From: Streptomyces sp. A3M-1-3
Lineage (GTDB): Bacteria > Actinomycetota > Actinomycetes > Streptomycetales > Streptomycetaceae
Length of the DNA: 64,000 bases
Direction of reading: 5' to 3'
Assembly: GCF_024213665.1 (NCBI RefSeq)
Contig: NZ_JANAVP010000016.1
Span: forward strand, 1-64,000
The first letter of the stretch is position 1; each line of letters opens with the position of its first letter. Made by a program: the position numbers and the translations under genes. Positions 1-8,242 of the stretch are shown one piece after another. A model generated the notes under the pieces. It did no database searches, was not told where the DNA came from, and worked only from the letters and a program-made list of their open reading frames with translations.

Positions 1-168
1 TCGTCCGTCAGATCTGCACGCGCCACAACACAAGATCATTTCACAGGCGAGATCCACTTTCGCAACAGGCCCTAGTGCCCCTGAGCCGTGGCCGTTCGTT
101 GGCCAACCAGGCGACAGAAGTTGGCAAGAGATCGAAAACAGAACCGAAGACGTCGCAATCATGGAAGC
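1..168. other. Left-edge intergenic/leader region
   Basis: This is the stretch before the first gene. I see no complete gene here. An open frame does extend upstream of the methyltransferase start to an ATG at 88, but that extension is Arg-rich and reads like untranslated leader. No clear hairpin or repeat is visible. Confidence 0.4.
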
Positions 169-885
169 ATGAATGAACCTGCTTCCCGGCCCGACGGAAT
201 CGACGCGCTGACCGATGTCTTCGACGCCGTCTACCGCGGCGAGAGCCCGTTCGGTAAGCGTCCGCCCTGGGACATCGGTAAGCCGCAGCCCGCCTTCGTC
301 GCACTCGAAGAAGCGGGACTCATCAGTGGTGCGGTGCTCGATCCGGGCTGCGGTACCGGCGAGGACGCGCTCCATCTGGCTGGCAAGGGCTATGCGGTGA
401 CGGGGCTCGACCTGTCGCCGACGGCGATTTCCATCGCGCAGCGCAAGTCCAAGGAGCGTGGACTCGACGCCACCTTCGAGGTCGCCAGCGCCCTCGAACT
501 CGCGGGCTACGACGGGCGTTTCGACACCGTGATCGACTGCGGCCTTGCGCACACGTTCGACGCCGACAAGCTACGGACCTACGCGGAAGCGCTGCACCGC
601 GTCTGCCGCCCGGGGGCGGTCGTGCATGTGCTCGCGATCAGCGATCGCGGGGCCGAGGAGCTGCAGGCGCGGCTCGCCGAAGAGATCGAGCAGATACCGG
701 CGAAACTTCCCGACAATGCCTCGGCGCCGCGCGGCCCGAAACACTCCGCCGACGGCTTGCGCAACGGCTTCGCCGACGGCTGGACAGTCGAGTCCATCAC
801 CGACACCCATATGCACTCGATACTCCCGTCCGCAACGGCACCCCTCGACCTGCCCGCCTGGCTCGGCCGATTCCGCCGCACCTGA
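169..885 (+). CDS. ecm18: Class I SAM-dependent methyltransferase, Ecm18-like candidate thioacetal-forming enzyme
   Basis: The protein is 238 aa. It has the SAM-binding motif I DPGCGTGED near residue 62, followed by the acidic motif GLDLSP, so it is a Rossmann-fold small-molecule methyltransferase. The ATG at 169 is preceded by GGAAG about 5 nt upstream; an upstream ATG at 88 would add a low-complexity Arg-rich tail. In echinomycin biosynthesis, Ecm18 S-methylates the triostin-type disulfide and rearranges it to a thioacetal. This gene sits in the same cluster as a disulfide-forming oxidoreductase (2492-3430), with only a DoxX-type gene between, so that role is the natural inference. The family assignment is firm. 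The substrate is inferred from context only, since the N-terminal WDIGKPQP motif also occurs in unrelated methyltransferases. Confidence 0.7.
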   Translation: MNEPASRPDGIDALTDVFDAVYRGESPFGKRPPWDIGKPQPAFVALEEAGLISGAVLDPGCGTGEDALHLAGKGYAVTGLDLSPTAISIAQRKSKERGLDATFEVASALELAGYDGRFDTVIDCGLAHTFDADKLRTYAEALHRVCRPGAVVHVLAISDRGAEELQARLAEEIEQIPAKLPDNASAPRGPKHSADGLRNGFADGWTVESITDTHMHSILPSATAPLDLPAWLGRFRRT

Positions 886-952
886 CCCAGGATCCACCGA
901 CCGGATTGTGAGTGGTGGTTGAGGAGGTAAACGGCGATGAAGGTGATGAATC

Positions 953-2335
953 ATGAAGGTACGAGTAGGCAAATGGCTTCGGACCCTGGCATCCTCACCG
1001 GGCAACCGGGCGACCAGGCGACCGAACCTGCGGACCGGTAACCGGCTCAACTCGCCGCATTGGAGTACGGCCACCCGGGTCGCCTTCCGATTCAGCTCCG
1101 TCTACTCCGGGCTCTACTGCCTGACGACGCCCCAGATCTTCCTGGCTCTGCGGGGTGGCGGACTGGGGCATCTGCAGGAGGCGGCCGACTCGTGGGCGAA
1201 ACTCTGGTCGATACGTCCAGTGCGGAACTGGGTGGCCGCTCACGTATTCGACAAGGAAGTGGGCGAGCGCTTCGACGGCGGCGACGACCTGTACGCGTGG
1301 GTGGGGCAGTTCTGCCGGCTGATGGGCGCCGCTGCGGTCACCCCGATCTGGTCCGTGCTGGACCGGCGCCGGACGAACTACGAGACGTTGGACGCGTCGT
1401 TCCGGTTGGTGGTTCGGATGTGTCTTGCGGGGCAGATGTTCTCCTACGGTGCCGTCAAGGCCATCCCGCTGCAGTTCCAACTGCCGCTGTCCAGGCTCAT
1501 CGAGCCGTTCGGGAATTTCAGCCCGATGGGTGTGCTGTGGTCGCAGACGGGCTCCTCGGAGGCGTACCAAATCCTGCTGGGCTGCGCGGAAATCGCTGGC
1601 GGACTGCTGCTGATCCTGCCGAGGACGGCGACACTGGGTGCGCTGCTGTGCGCCGCGGAGCTGACTCAGGTGTTCATTCTGAACATGACCTTCGACGTCC
1701 CGGTGAAGATCCATTCGTTCCATCTGCTCTTGCTGAGTCTTGTGCTGCTGGCACCGGAGTCGGCGCGCCTCGCCAAAGTCTTCCTGTCGAATGGGACAGT
1801 CGACCCGTCGCCCCGGCCGGAACTGTTCCGCACGCGCCGCGCGAACCAGATTGCCGCGGCCGCGCAGGTCGGCGTGGGGTTGTGGCTGCTCCGTACGCAG
1901 CTCCACATCGACTGGGCGTTCTGGAAGAAACATGGCGGCGGACGGGAAAAGCCTGCACTGTATGGCATCTGGGACGTGGACGAATTCTCGATCGACGGTC
2001 AGCAACACCCACCGCTGACGACTGACAAACAACGATGGCAGCGGGTCGTTTTCGACTCCGGCGACGTCGTGACCATCCAGCGCATGGACGATTCGCTCGA
2101 CGTCCATGCTGCGGCGATCGACATGGACGGCCATTCGATCACCCTGCTCAAGATGACCGACCCGGAGTGGAAGGCGACTTTGACGCTGCGGCGTCCCGCA
2201 GACGATCTACTGACCCTGGACGGCGAAGTCGACGGCTACCGGCTGCAGCTGCGACTGCACCGACTGAATCTCGACACGTTCCCTGTCGTCGGCCGCGGCT
2301 TCCACTGGGTGCAGAAAAACGCCTACATGCAGTAG
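953..2335 (+). CDS. DoxX-family integral membrane protein
   Basis: The protein is 460 aa. Several hydrophobic segments are visible, at roughly residues 160-180, 200-235, 240-270 and 300-315 (for example the run around GGLLLILPRTATLGALL), followed by a soluble C-terminal domain of about 130 residues rich in beta-type sequence. The organisation resembles DoxX/DoxD-like membrane proteins, which in other bacteria work with thiol or superoxide oxidoreductases. It is co-directional with the methyltransferase (67-nt gap) and the TrxR-like gene downstream (156-nt gap), so all three probably form one transcription unit. A GAAGGTG sequence precedes the ATG. Its role in a quinomycin-type cluster is unknown; electron transfer for disulfide formation or membrane retention of the tailoring enzymes are possibilities I cannot test. 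Confidence 0.6.
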   Translation: MKVRVGKWLRTLASSPGNRATRRPNLRTGNRLNSPHWSTATRVAFRFSSVYSGLYCLTTPQIFLALRGGGLGHLQEAADSWAKLWSIRPVRNWVAAHVFDKEVGERFDGGDDLYAWVGQFCRLMGAAAVTPIWSVLDRRRTNYETLDASFRLVVRMCLAGQMFSYGAVKAIPLQFQLPLSRLIEPFGNFSPMGVLWSQTGSSEAYQILLGCAEIAGGLLLILPRTATLGALLCAAELTQVFILNMTFDVPVKIHSFHLLLLSLVLLAPESARLAKVFLSNGTVDPSPRPELFRTRRANQIAAAAQVGVGLWLLRTQLHIDWAFWKKHGGGREKPALYGIWDVDEFSIDGQQHPPLTTDKQRWQRVVFDSGDVVTIQRMDDSLDVHAAAIDMDGHSITLLKMTDPEWKATLTLRRPADDLLTLDGEVDGYRLQLRLHRLNLDTFPVVGRGFHWVQKNAYMQ

Positions 2336-2491
2336 CGGATTCGGGCGGGTCCCTGATCGGTGGCGATAGAGCCCGTTGCGTTGAGAGGCGCTCGGCTGGT
2401 TCGGACGGCGTCCCGGCACCCGCCTCTGTCGCCGGCCAGATCGTTCATGCGGCGGATCTCGCTGACATCGCCTGACGGAAGGTACCGACCC

Positions 2492-3430
2492 ATGTCTTCG
2501 AACACCGACGCCGAAACCGTCATCGTAGGGGCCGGCCCTGCCGGGCTCACGGCGGCGCTCGCCCTGGCCAGGTACCGCCACCGAGTGGTCGTCGCGGACA
2601 GTCACCACGCACCGCGGAACAGCGCGTCGACAGGCGTCCACGGGCATGTCGGGATGGACGGCGTCTCTCCCGCCGAATTCCGGTCGCGCGCTTGGCAGGA
2701 ACTCTCCCGGTACGGGACCGTAGAGCTTCTGGAAGCCGATGTCGAAAGCGTGCGCACCACGGGCAGTGACCGATTTCGTGTCGGTCTCGACAACGGCGAC
2801 ACCTTCGAGGCTTCGACCGTCCTGCTTGCCACGGGTGTCATCGATATCTGTCCGACACAAGTGGACGGGTTTTCGGACTGCTGGGGCCACACCGTGATCC
2901 ACTGCCCGTTCTGCCTTGGCGACGAGAATGTCGACCGGCGCTGGGGCATTGTCGTCGACAGCGCGGAACTTGCCGCGCTGTCGGCTGTGGCATTCCGTGC
3001 GTGGAGCGCCGATGCGATCGCCATCTGCCGCGAGTCGATGCCTGGCGTCGACAGCGCTCGCACAGCTGCGCGCCGTGCGGGAGGTGACGTCATCGCGGGC
3101 ACGATCCGCCGCCTGCATCACCGTCAAGGATCGCTGTACGCAGTCGAATTCGACGACGGCCGCATCCTGGAGCGGGATACGCTGGTGTGGACGCCGCAGC
3201 AGCGGCAACAACCTGTTGTCGCCCGAGCGATCGACGAGCTGAAATTGACTGTCGGCGACGGGGGCTTCGTAACCGTCGATGCCACTCAATGCACAAACGT
3301 CCCGGGCCTGTACGCAGCCGGAGACCTGACCAGCCGATGGAAGCAGTCGATCACTGCATCGGCTGCGACGGGTGCCACAGCCGCCGATGCCATCCACATG
3401 TCGGCGATTCTGGGCGCCGTCAACCTCTGA
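2492..3430 (+). CDS. ecm17: TrxR-like FAD dithiol oxidase, Ecm17-like disulfide-forming enzyme
   Basis: The protein is 312 aa, a normal length for low-molecular-weight thioredoxin-reductase-like flavoproteins. The N-terminal FAD-binding motif is VGAGPAG near residue 12, the redox-active pair is CPFC near residue 140, and the C-terminal FAD contact is AAGDLT. CPxC in this position is shared with dithiol oxidases such as HlmI, GliT and TdpH-type enzymes rather than with the CATC of true thioredoxin reductase. The ATG at 2492 follows GGAAGG at 2477-2482, whereas a longer in-frame start at 2360 lacks family similarity. Within this cluster the expected job is to oxidise the two N-methylcysteine thiols of the cyclic octadepsipeptide to the cross-bridge disulfide, before the methyltransferase at 169-885 acts. 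Confidence 0.8.
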   Translation: MSSNTDAETVIVGAGPAGLTAALALARYRHRVVVADSHHAPRNSASTGVHGHVGMDGVSPAEFRSRAWQELSRYGTVELLEADVESVRTTGSDRFRVGLDNGDTFEASTVLLATGVIDICPTQVDGFSDCWGHTVIHCPFCLGDENVDRRWGIVVDSAELAALSAVAFRAWSADAIAICRESMPGVDSARTAARRAGGDVIAGTIRRLHHRQGSLYAVEFDDGRILERDTLVWTPQQRQQPVVARAIDELKLTVGDGGFVTVDATQCTNVPGLYAAGDLTSRWKQSITASAATGATAADAIHMSAILGAVNL

Positions 3431-3727
3431 ACCGGACTGTGGCTCTACCCCGCCGCTTCAGCGCCGGAACGTGGGTGACTCCACGCCGATGACGACTCAC
3501 GTCGGGTTTTCGGTGCGTGGGGTCTCCGGGTCTGTGGCAGCGAAGGACCGCTGGACAGTCGAGCTTCTGTCACCTGAAACCGACAGCTCGACGTCCCGTT
3601 CTTCACGCCGGTCCTGCGGAACGCCTCAACTCGGTGGGCGCCCGGATGGAGATCTTCCGAGGCATCTGAGTGACGGGTGCCGCCGCGCCCTGAGCGGGTG
3701 CGGCGGCACGTGCACGTGTGGGATTCC
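3431..3727. other. Convergent intergenic region
   Basis: About 297 nt lie between two converging genes. No believable gene is present; the open frames here are antisense extensions of the A-PCP gene. The only structured element is the GC-rich hairpin at 3677-3709. Confidence 0.5.
3677..3709. terminator. Bidirectional hairpin terminator between converging genes
   Basis: A 10-bp perfect stem (GTGCCGCCGC pairing with GCGGCGGCAC) encloses a 13-nt loop, just past the stop codons of genes approaching from both sides. There is no T-tract, which is common for actinomycete terminators. Confidence 0.6.
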
Positions 3728-5557
3728 TCAGGCGCTCTCCGGCTCCTTGGCCGCCTGCACGATGCCGGCCAGATCCGCGAGCGTGGCGGCCTGGAAGATC
3801 GTCCGCATCGGGATCACGACGCCGAACTCACTGCGGATTCGCCGGGCCAGCATGGTGGCCAGGACCGAATGACCTCCGAGGTCGAAGAAGTTGTCCTCGG
3901 GCCGCGCCTCCGGGACCCCGAGGATCCGCTGAACGAGGCCACACAGGTCCGTGTCACGGGTGGTCTCCGGTTCCGGCACGGGCGGGCGGGCGTCAGCCGC
4001 GCTGAGGGCCGCGCGGTCCACCTTGCCGTTGGGGGTGACGGGAAAGCGGTCGAGGACGACGACGGTGTACGGCACCATGTGCTCCGGCAACGACCTTGCC
4101 AGGTAAGACCGCAGCCCCGCGCCGGTGAGGTCCGCACCCGCCGACGCGGTCACGTAGGCCACGACCCGGGCCGTCGCGACATCACCCTCCACCACGGCAC
4201 AGGCGAGGTCGACGGCGGGATGCTCGGCCAACCGGGTCTCGATCTCCCCCAGCTCGATGCGGAAGCCGCGGAGCTTCACCTGGTTGTCCACCCGGCCCGC
4301 GAAGAACAGCTCCCCGTCCGCACGGCGCCAGCCCAGGTCGCCCGAGCGGTACATCCGGCTGCCCGGTGGACCGGCGGGGTTGGCCACGAACCGCGCGGCG
4401 CTCAGTCCTGGCTGGTTCAGATACCCGCGCGCCAGGCCCGGCCCGGCGAGGTAGAGCTCGCCCTCGTCCTCGTGGCCGGCTGCTGCCAGCCGCTCGTCGA
4501 GGACCTGCACGCTGCTGCCCGGGAACGGTCGGCCGATGCCGATGTCGTCCGGTCCGGTGATCCTACCCATGGAGATGCCGACCGTGACCTCGGTGGGACC
4601 GTAGCCGTTAAACATCGACCTGCCCTCGGCCCAGGTCCGCACGAGGGAAGGGGAGACGGCGTCACCGGTGGACACGAGCGTCCCGCCGGGCAGTACGCCG
4701 TCCGCCTCGGTGACGCTGAGCGCCACCGGGGGCAGCGTGGCGTGCGTCACCTGGTTCTCGACCATCGTGTCCCGCAGCGGCCGGCCGGGCAACAGAGCCT
4801 CGGCCGACGCCATCACCAGGGCCGCACCGGACAGCAGGGCCAGCGAGATGTCCCAGAAGGCGGCGTCGAAGCTGATGGACGCCCACTGCAGAACGCGGTC
4901 ACCCGGGCCCGCCCCGATCTGCTCGGCCTGGCTCGCCACCAGGCCGACGACGCCGCTGTGCGGCACCGCGACACCCTTGGGCCGGCCGGTCGACCCCGAG
5001 GTGTAGACGACGTACATCAGATGCTCGGGGCGCAGCTCGGCACGGCGCTCGCGGTCGGACACGTCGTGGTCGGGCTGCGCCTCGCAGTCCCCACGGAACC
5101 GGGGGTCGTCGAGGACCAGCTCCGGTACGCCCTGGCTCGGCAGCGCGAGTTCCGTGTGCTCCGACGCCCGGATCAGCAGCACCGGCTGCGCGTCGGCCAC
5201 CATGTGCGCCAGCCGCTCCGCCGGATACGCGGGATCGAGCGTGAGGTAGGCGCCGCCCGCCTTCAGCACGGCAAGGAGCACCGTGATCAGATCGGCGGAC
5301 TTGGGCACGGAGACGGCGACCACCGAGTCGGGCCCCACGCCACGGGAGATCAGGCTTCTGGCGAGCCGGTTGGCCGCGGAGTTCAGCTCGGCATAGCTGA
5401 CGGCCTTGCCCTCGAACAGGACCGCGGTGTCGTCCCCCGCTCGGGCGGCGACCCTCTCGAAGAGATGTGGAACCGTGTGCTTCGCTTCGCCGCTTCCGGG
5501 TTCGTTCAGTAGTGGGCGTCCTTGCGCTATCCGGTGCTGGTCGGAGCCGGAATTCAT
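3728..5557 (-). CDS. ecm13: NRPS adenylation-PCP didomain, probable tryptophan loading (Ecm13-like)
   Basis: The protein is 609 aa. It has an A domain (residues about 30-510) with core motifs YTSGSTGRPKG, GYGPTE and NGKVDR, then a PCP with LGGHS near residue 570. There is no condensation or thioesterase domain. Reading the ten specificity positions by alignment to GrsA gives roughly D-A-W-T-V-T-G-V-G-K, an aromatic-type pocket. In echinomycin and thiocoraline clusters such didomains load L-Trp for beta-hydroxylation by a carrier-bound P450; both partner genes (P450 at 8243-9445, MbtH at 33162-33374) are present here. The ATG at 5557 has GGAGG 10 nt upstream; an upstream in-frame ATG at 5632 is not supported by family alignment. 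It is transcribed divergently from the tryptophan dioxygenase. Confidence 0.85.
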   Translation of the reverse strand: MNSGSDQHRIAQGRPLLNEPGSGEAKHTVPHLFERVAARAGDDTAVLFEGKAVSYAELNSAANRLARSLISRGVGPDSVVAVSVPKSADLITVLLAVLKAGGAYLTLDPAYPAERLAHMVADAQPVLLIRASEHTELALPSQGVPELVLDDPRFRGDCEAQPDHDVSDRERRAELRPEHLMYVVYTSGSTGRPKGVAVPHSGVVGLVASQAEQIGAGPGDRVLQWASISFDAAFWDISLALLSGAALVMASAEALLPGRPLRDTMVENQVTHATLPPVALSVTEADGVLPGGTLVSTGDAVSPSLVRTWAEGRSMFNGYGPTEVTVGISMGRITGPDDIGIGRPFPGSSVQVLDERLAAAGHEDEGELYLAGPGLARGYLNQPGLSAARFVANPAGPPGSRMYRSGDLGWRRADGELFFAGRVDNQVKLRGFRIELGEIETRLAEHPAVDLACAVVEGDVATARVVAYVTASAGADLTGAGLRSYLARSLPEHMVPYTVVVLDRFPVTPNGKVDRAALSAADARPPVPEPETTRDTDLCGLVQRILGVPEARPEDNFFDLGGHSVLATMLARRIRSEFGVVIPMRTIFQAATLADLAGIVQAAKEPESA

Positions 5558-5774
5558 GAGGCCTGGTCCTCCGTTTCTCCCGGGCGCGTGGATTCTCGCC
5601 GGTATGCCCAGGATGGGATCCCGTGTGGTCAAGGGTCTCCATCATGAGACAGAGAGCAGGCACGCACAACAACCGTATGCATCCTGAATGAGAGGTGAAA
5701 GATATGCCCTGTGGCCTGTTTTGCCGTGTTATCAATGGGCCATTAATGCCCGGCGCTCGGAGGCATGCATCGTC
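5558..5774. promoter_or_regulatory. Divergent promoter region between A-PCP and tryptophan dioxygenase
   Basis: This 217-nt region separates two divergent biosynthetic genes and is visibly less GC-rich than its flanks. It contains the palindrome-like block GGGCCATTAATGCCC (about 5737-5751), which could be an operator for one or both genes. No experimental or consensus support is available. Confidence 0.4.
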
Positions 5775-6518
5775 ATGAACAACGCCCACTCCGGCTACTA
5801 CGCCTATTGCGATTACTTGGCCCTCGGCCCGCTGCTCGACATTCAACGGCCGACCACGGAGCAGCCCAACGAGTTGCTCTTCATCGTCGTGCACCAGTCG
5901 CACGAGCTGTGGTTCAAGGAGTTGCTCCACGAGCTGGACTCCCTCCAGGTGCCCCTGCGCAAGGCAGACAGCGGCCCCGCCCTGCGGACGCTGCGGCGGG
6001 CTCGGGTGATCATCAAGTCGCTGACGGTGCAGATCAACGTCCTGGAGACCTTGACCTCCGAACAGTTCGATACGTTCCGGGCACAGCTGGGCGGAAGCGG
6101 CTTCTATTCGGCGCAGTTCCGTGAGATCGAGATCGTGCTCGGACGGCGTGACAAGACGGCGGCCGCCCTCTTTCCCGAGGGCAGCCCGGACCGGGCGCGC
6201 ATCGAGGCGAGGGCCGCCGAGCCCCGCCTTTTCGATGCTTTCCTCGCCTACCTCTCGGCCCAGGGGTACTCACCCGACGACCTGCCCTCCGCATTGCGAG
6301 AGGTCCACGCCGACGACGGCGTGGAGGAACAGATCTGCCAGGCGCTGGTGGATCTCGACCAGGCCTTTCAGGAATGGAAGTACCGCCATGTCGTTCTCGT
6401 CCAGCGTGTCATCGGCGACAGGGTCGGTACGGGCGGCACGAGCGGCGCGGAGTTTCTGCGCCGAGCAATATTCACCCCTTCTTTCCCCGTTCTGTGGAAC
6501 ATGCGGAAAGCTGTGTGA
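5775..6518 (+). CDS. ecm11: Tryptophan 2,3-dioxygenase (Ecm11-like)
   Basis: The protein is 247 aa, slightly shorter than housekeeping tryptophan dioxygenases. It shows the proximal region HELWFKELLHEL with the distal-pocket His, the haem-ligand region WKYRHVVLVQRVIG, and the substrate-carboxylate loop GTGGTSG near the C-terminus. The enzyme opens the indole ring of Trp to N-formylkynurenine; in quinoxaline and 3-hydroxyquinaldate pathways the substrate is free beta-hydroxytryptophan. The ATG at 5775 follows GGAGG at 5759-5763 with an 11-nt gap, and residues upstream of it in the open frame do not resemble the family. It faces the AMP ligase convergently. Confidence 0.9.
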   Translation: MNNAHSGYYAYCDYLALGPLLDIQRPTTEQPNELLFIVVHQSHELWFKELLHELDSLQVPLRKADSGPALRTLRRARVIIKSLTVQINVLETLTSEQFDTFRAQLGGSGFYSAQFREIEIVLGRRDKTAAALFPEGSPDRARIEARAAEPRLFDAFLAYLSAQGYSPDDLPSALREVHADDGVEEQICQALVDLDQAFQEWKYRHVVLVQRVIGDRVGTGGTSGAEFLRRAIFTPSFPVLWNMRKAV

Positions 6519-6541
6519 GAGAAACCGGGGGGCGAGAACTG

Positions 6542-6584
6542 ACAGGCCCGGGGATCCGTGTGTCAGCACGGTCCCTGGGCCTGT
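6542..6584. terminator. Convergent hairpin terminator
   Basis: A long imperfect stem starts with ACAGGCCC and closes with GGGCCTGT, with further inner pairing of ATCCGTG/CACGGT. It lies in the 95-nt gap between converging tryptophan dioxygenase and AMP-ligase genes and could serve both strands. Confidence 0.6.
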
Positions 6585-6613
6585 TCCATGGCGCGGGCGA
6601 GGGCCCGGGCGGC

Positions 6614-8227
6614 TCAGGGCCGGCCGGCCGGGGAGGCGGCCGGTGCCGCCGGCCCGCCGGCGAGCGCGCGCAGGGCCTTCTTGTCCACCTTGCCCATCGC
6701 GGTGCGCGGCAACTGGGCGACCGGGACCAGCCGGTCAGGGATCTTGAACGTGGCCAGGCCGCACCCGCGGAGGAACTCCTTGATCGCGGACGTCCGGACA
6801 TCCGCCTCGGTCACGACGACGAATGCGTACGTCCGCTCGCCGAGTACGGTGTCCGCCACGCCGACCACGGCCGCGTCCTGGACTGCCGGATGGGTGCGCA
6901 GCTGCCGCTCCACCTCTTCCGCCGACACCTTTTCCCCCGCGCGGTTGATGATCTCCTTGATCCTTCCGACGATCTCGATGTTGCCGTCCGGGCCGCGCCG
7001 GACGAGATCGCCCGTCCGGAAGAATCCGTCCGGCGTGAACGCACGGTCGTTCTCCTCGGGAGCCCGGTAGTACCCGCGAATGGTGTACGGACCCCGCGCC
7101 AGCATCTCCCCGGGCTCTCCCTCGGGCACGGGATTCCCGGACTCGTCGACGACCAGGACCTCGTCGTACGGCGACATGGGCCGTCCGTCCGTGTCCACGG
7201 CCACGTCGTCCGGATCGTCGAGCCTGGTGTGGGTGAGCAGGCCCTCGCTGATGCCGTACCACCGCTGAATCCGGCACCCGAGGGCCCGACGCGCCCGACT
7301 CGCGAGTGCCGGGTCGAGCGGGGCGCTGCCGACCTGAATGAGCAGTCGGGACAGTTCACCGGGCTCCCGTCCGGAGTCGGCCCACAACCGCAGTACGGCG
7401 GGCACCAGCGTGGTCACGGTGACGCCCTCGCGAAGGATCAGCGGGAACACCTCGTCGGGCCGCACGCTCGACGTCAGGACGGCCTTGCCGCCCAGCAGGA
7501 GACTCCCGAGCACACCCGGACAGGCGAGCGCCGCCTGGTGCGCGACCGGATTGACGGCGAGGTAGGCCACCTCCGGGCCGACGCCCATGGCCTCCGCCGT
7601 GGCCCGCATGACGTAGACGTAGTCGTCATGGGTCCGGGGAATCAGCTTCGGCAGTCCGGTGGTGCCCCCGGACAGCAGGAACAGCGCCGGATCGGACGGG
7701 TCCACGCGGGGCATGGCGACGCCCCCGCGGACCAGTGACTCCAATGAGGTGAACTCCTGGGCGTCGCCGCTGACAAGCACGTGCGGCACCGAGGGGATCT
7801 CCCGCGCCAGCCGGCGGTAGTCGAATCCGCCGAACTCGTCCTTCACCACGTAGGCCACCGCACCGGAGTGGGCGCACAGATGGGCTATCTCGTTCTTGCG
7901 GTGCCCGGGCAGCGCGAGCACCGGGATGGCTCCGGCCCGCAGCAGGGCGAAGACCAGGATAACGAACTCGGGGATGTTGGGCAGGTGTACGACCACCCGG
8001 TCGAGGGGCCTGATCCCCAGTTCGATCAGGCCGCCCGCCAGCCGGTCGGCCCGTTGGGACAGCTCCGCGTAGGTCATCCGGCGCCCGTCGCAGACCACGG
8101 CCACGCGGTCGGCATGCCGCCGGCAGGACTCGTGCAGCAGGTCACCGATCGGCCGGCCGATCCAGATTCCGGTCCGGCGGTAGTCCGCCGCGAGGTGGTC
8201 GGGCCAGGGCACGAAACCGTCGAGCAT
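6614..8227 (-). CDS. ecm1: Aryl-acid AMP ligase for the chromophore (Ecm1-like)
   Basis: The protein is 537 aa and resembles stand-alone (2,3-dihydroxybenzoyl)-AMP ligases of the DhbE/EntE type. Visible motifs are SGGTTGLPKLI (P-loop), YGISEGL, the hinge GRIKEIINRAGEK, and the catalytic Lys in AMGKVDKKAL. In echinomycin-type pathways this enzyme activates quinoxaline-2-carboxylate and passes it to an aryl carrier protein. No aryl carrier protein is encoded nearby, which fits the known use of the fatty-acid ACP (FabC) for this step. The ATG at 8227 has AAAGGGA upstream. The P450 gene lies 15 nt upstream, in the same operon. Confidence 0.82.
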   Translation of the reverse strand: MLDGFVPWPDHLAADYRRTGIWIGRPIGDLLHESCRRHADRVAVVCDGRRMTYAELSQRADRLAGGLIELGIRPLDRVVVHLPNIPEFVILVFALLRAGAIPVLALPGHRKNEIAHLCAHSGAVAYVVKDEFGGFDYRRLAREIPSVPHVLVSGDAQEFTSLESLVRGGVAMPRVDPSDPALFLLSGGTTGLPKLIPRTHDDYVYVMRATAEAMGVGPEVAYLAVNPVAHQAALACPGVLGSLLLGGKAVLTSSVRPDEVFPLILREGVTVTTLVPAVLRLWADSGREPGELSRLLIQVGSAPLDPALASRARRALGCRIQRWYGISEGLLTHTRLDDPDDVAVDTDGRPMSPYDEVLVVDESGNPVPEGEPGEMLARGPYTIRGYYRAPEENDRAFTPDGFFRTGDLVRRGPDGNIEIVGRIKEIINRAGEKVSAEEVERQLRTHPAVQDAAVVGVADTVLGERTYAFVVVTEADVRTSAIKEFLRGCGLATFKIPDRLVPVAQLPRTAMGKVDKKALRALAGGPAAPAASPAGRP

Positions 8228-8242
8228 AAGGGTGTTCCCTTT

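Noticed and set aside
3677..5512. Plus-strand 611-codon open frame antisense to the A-PCP didomain
   Set aside because: It is rich in Gly, Arg, His and Asp with no recognisable domain and arises from high GC opposite a real gene with full NRPS motifs.
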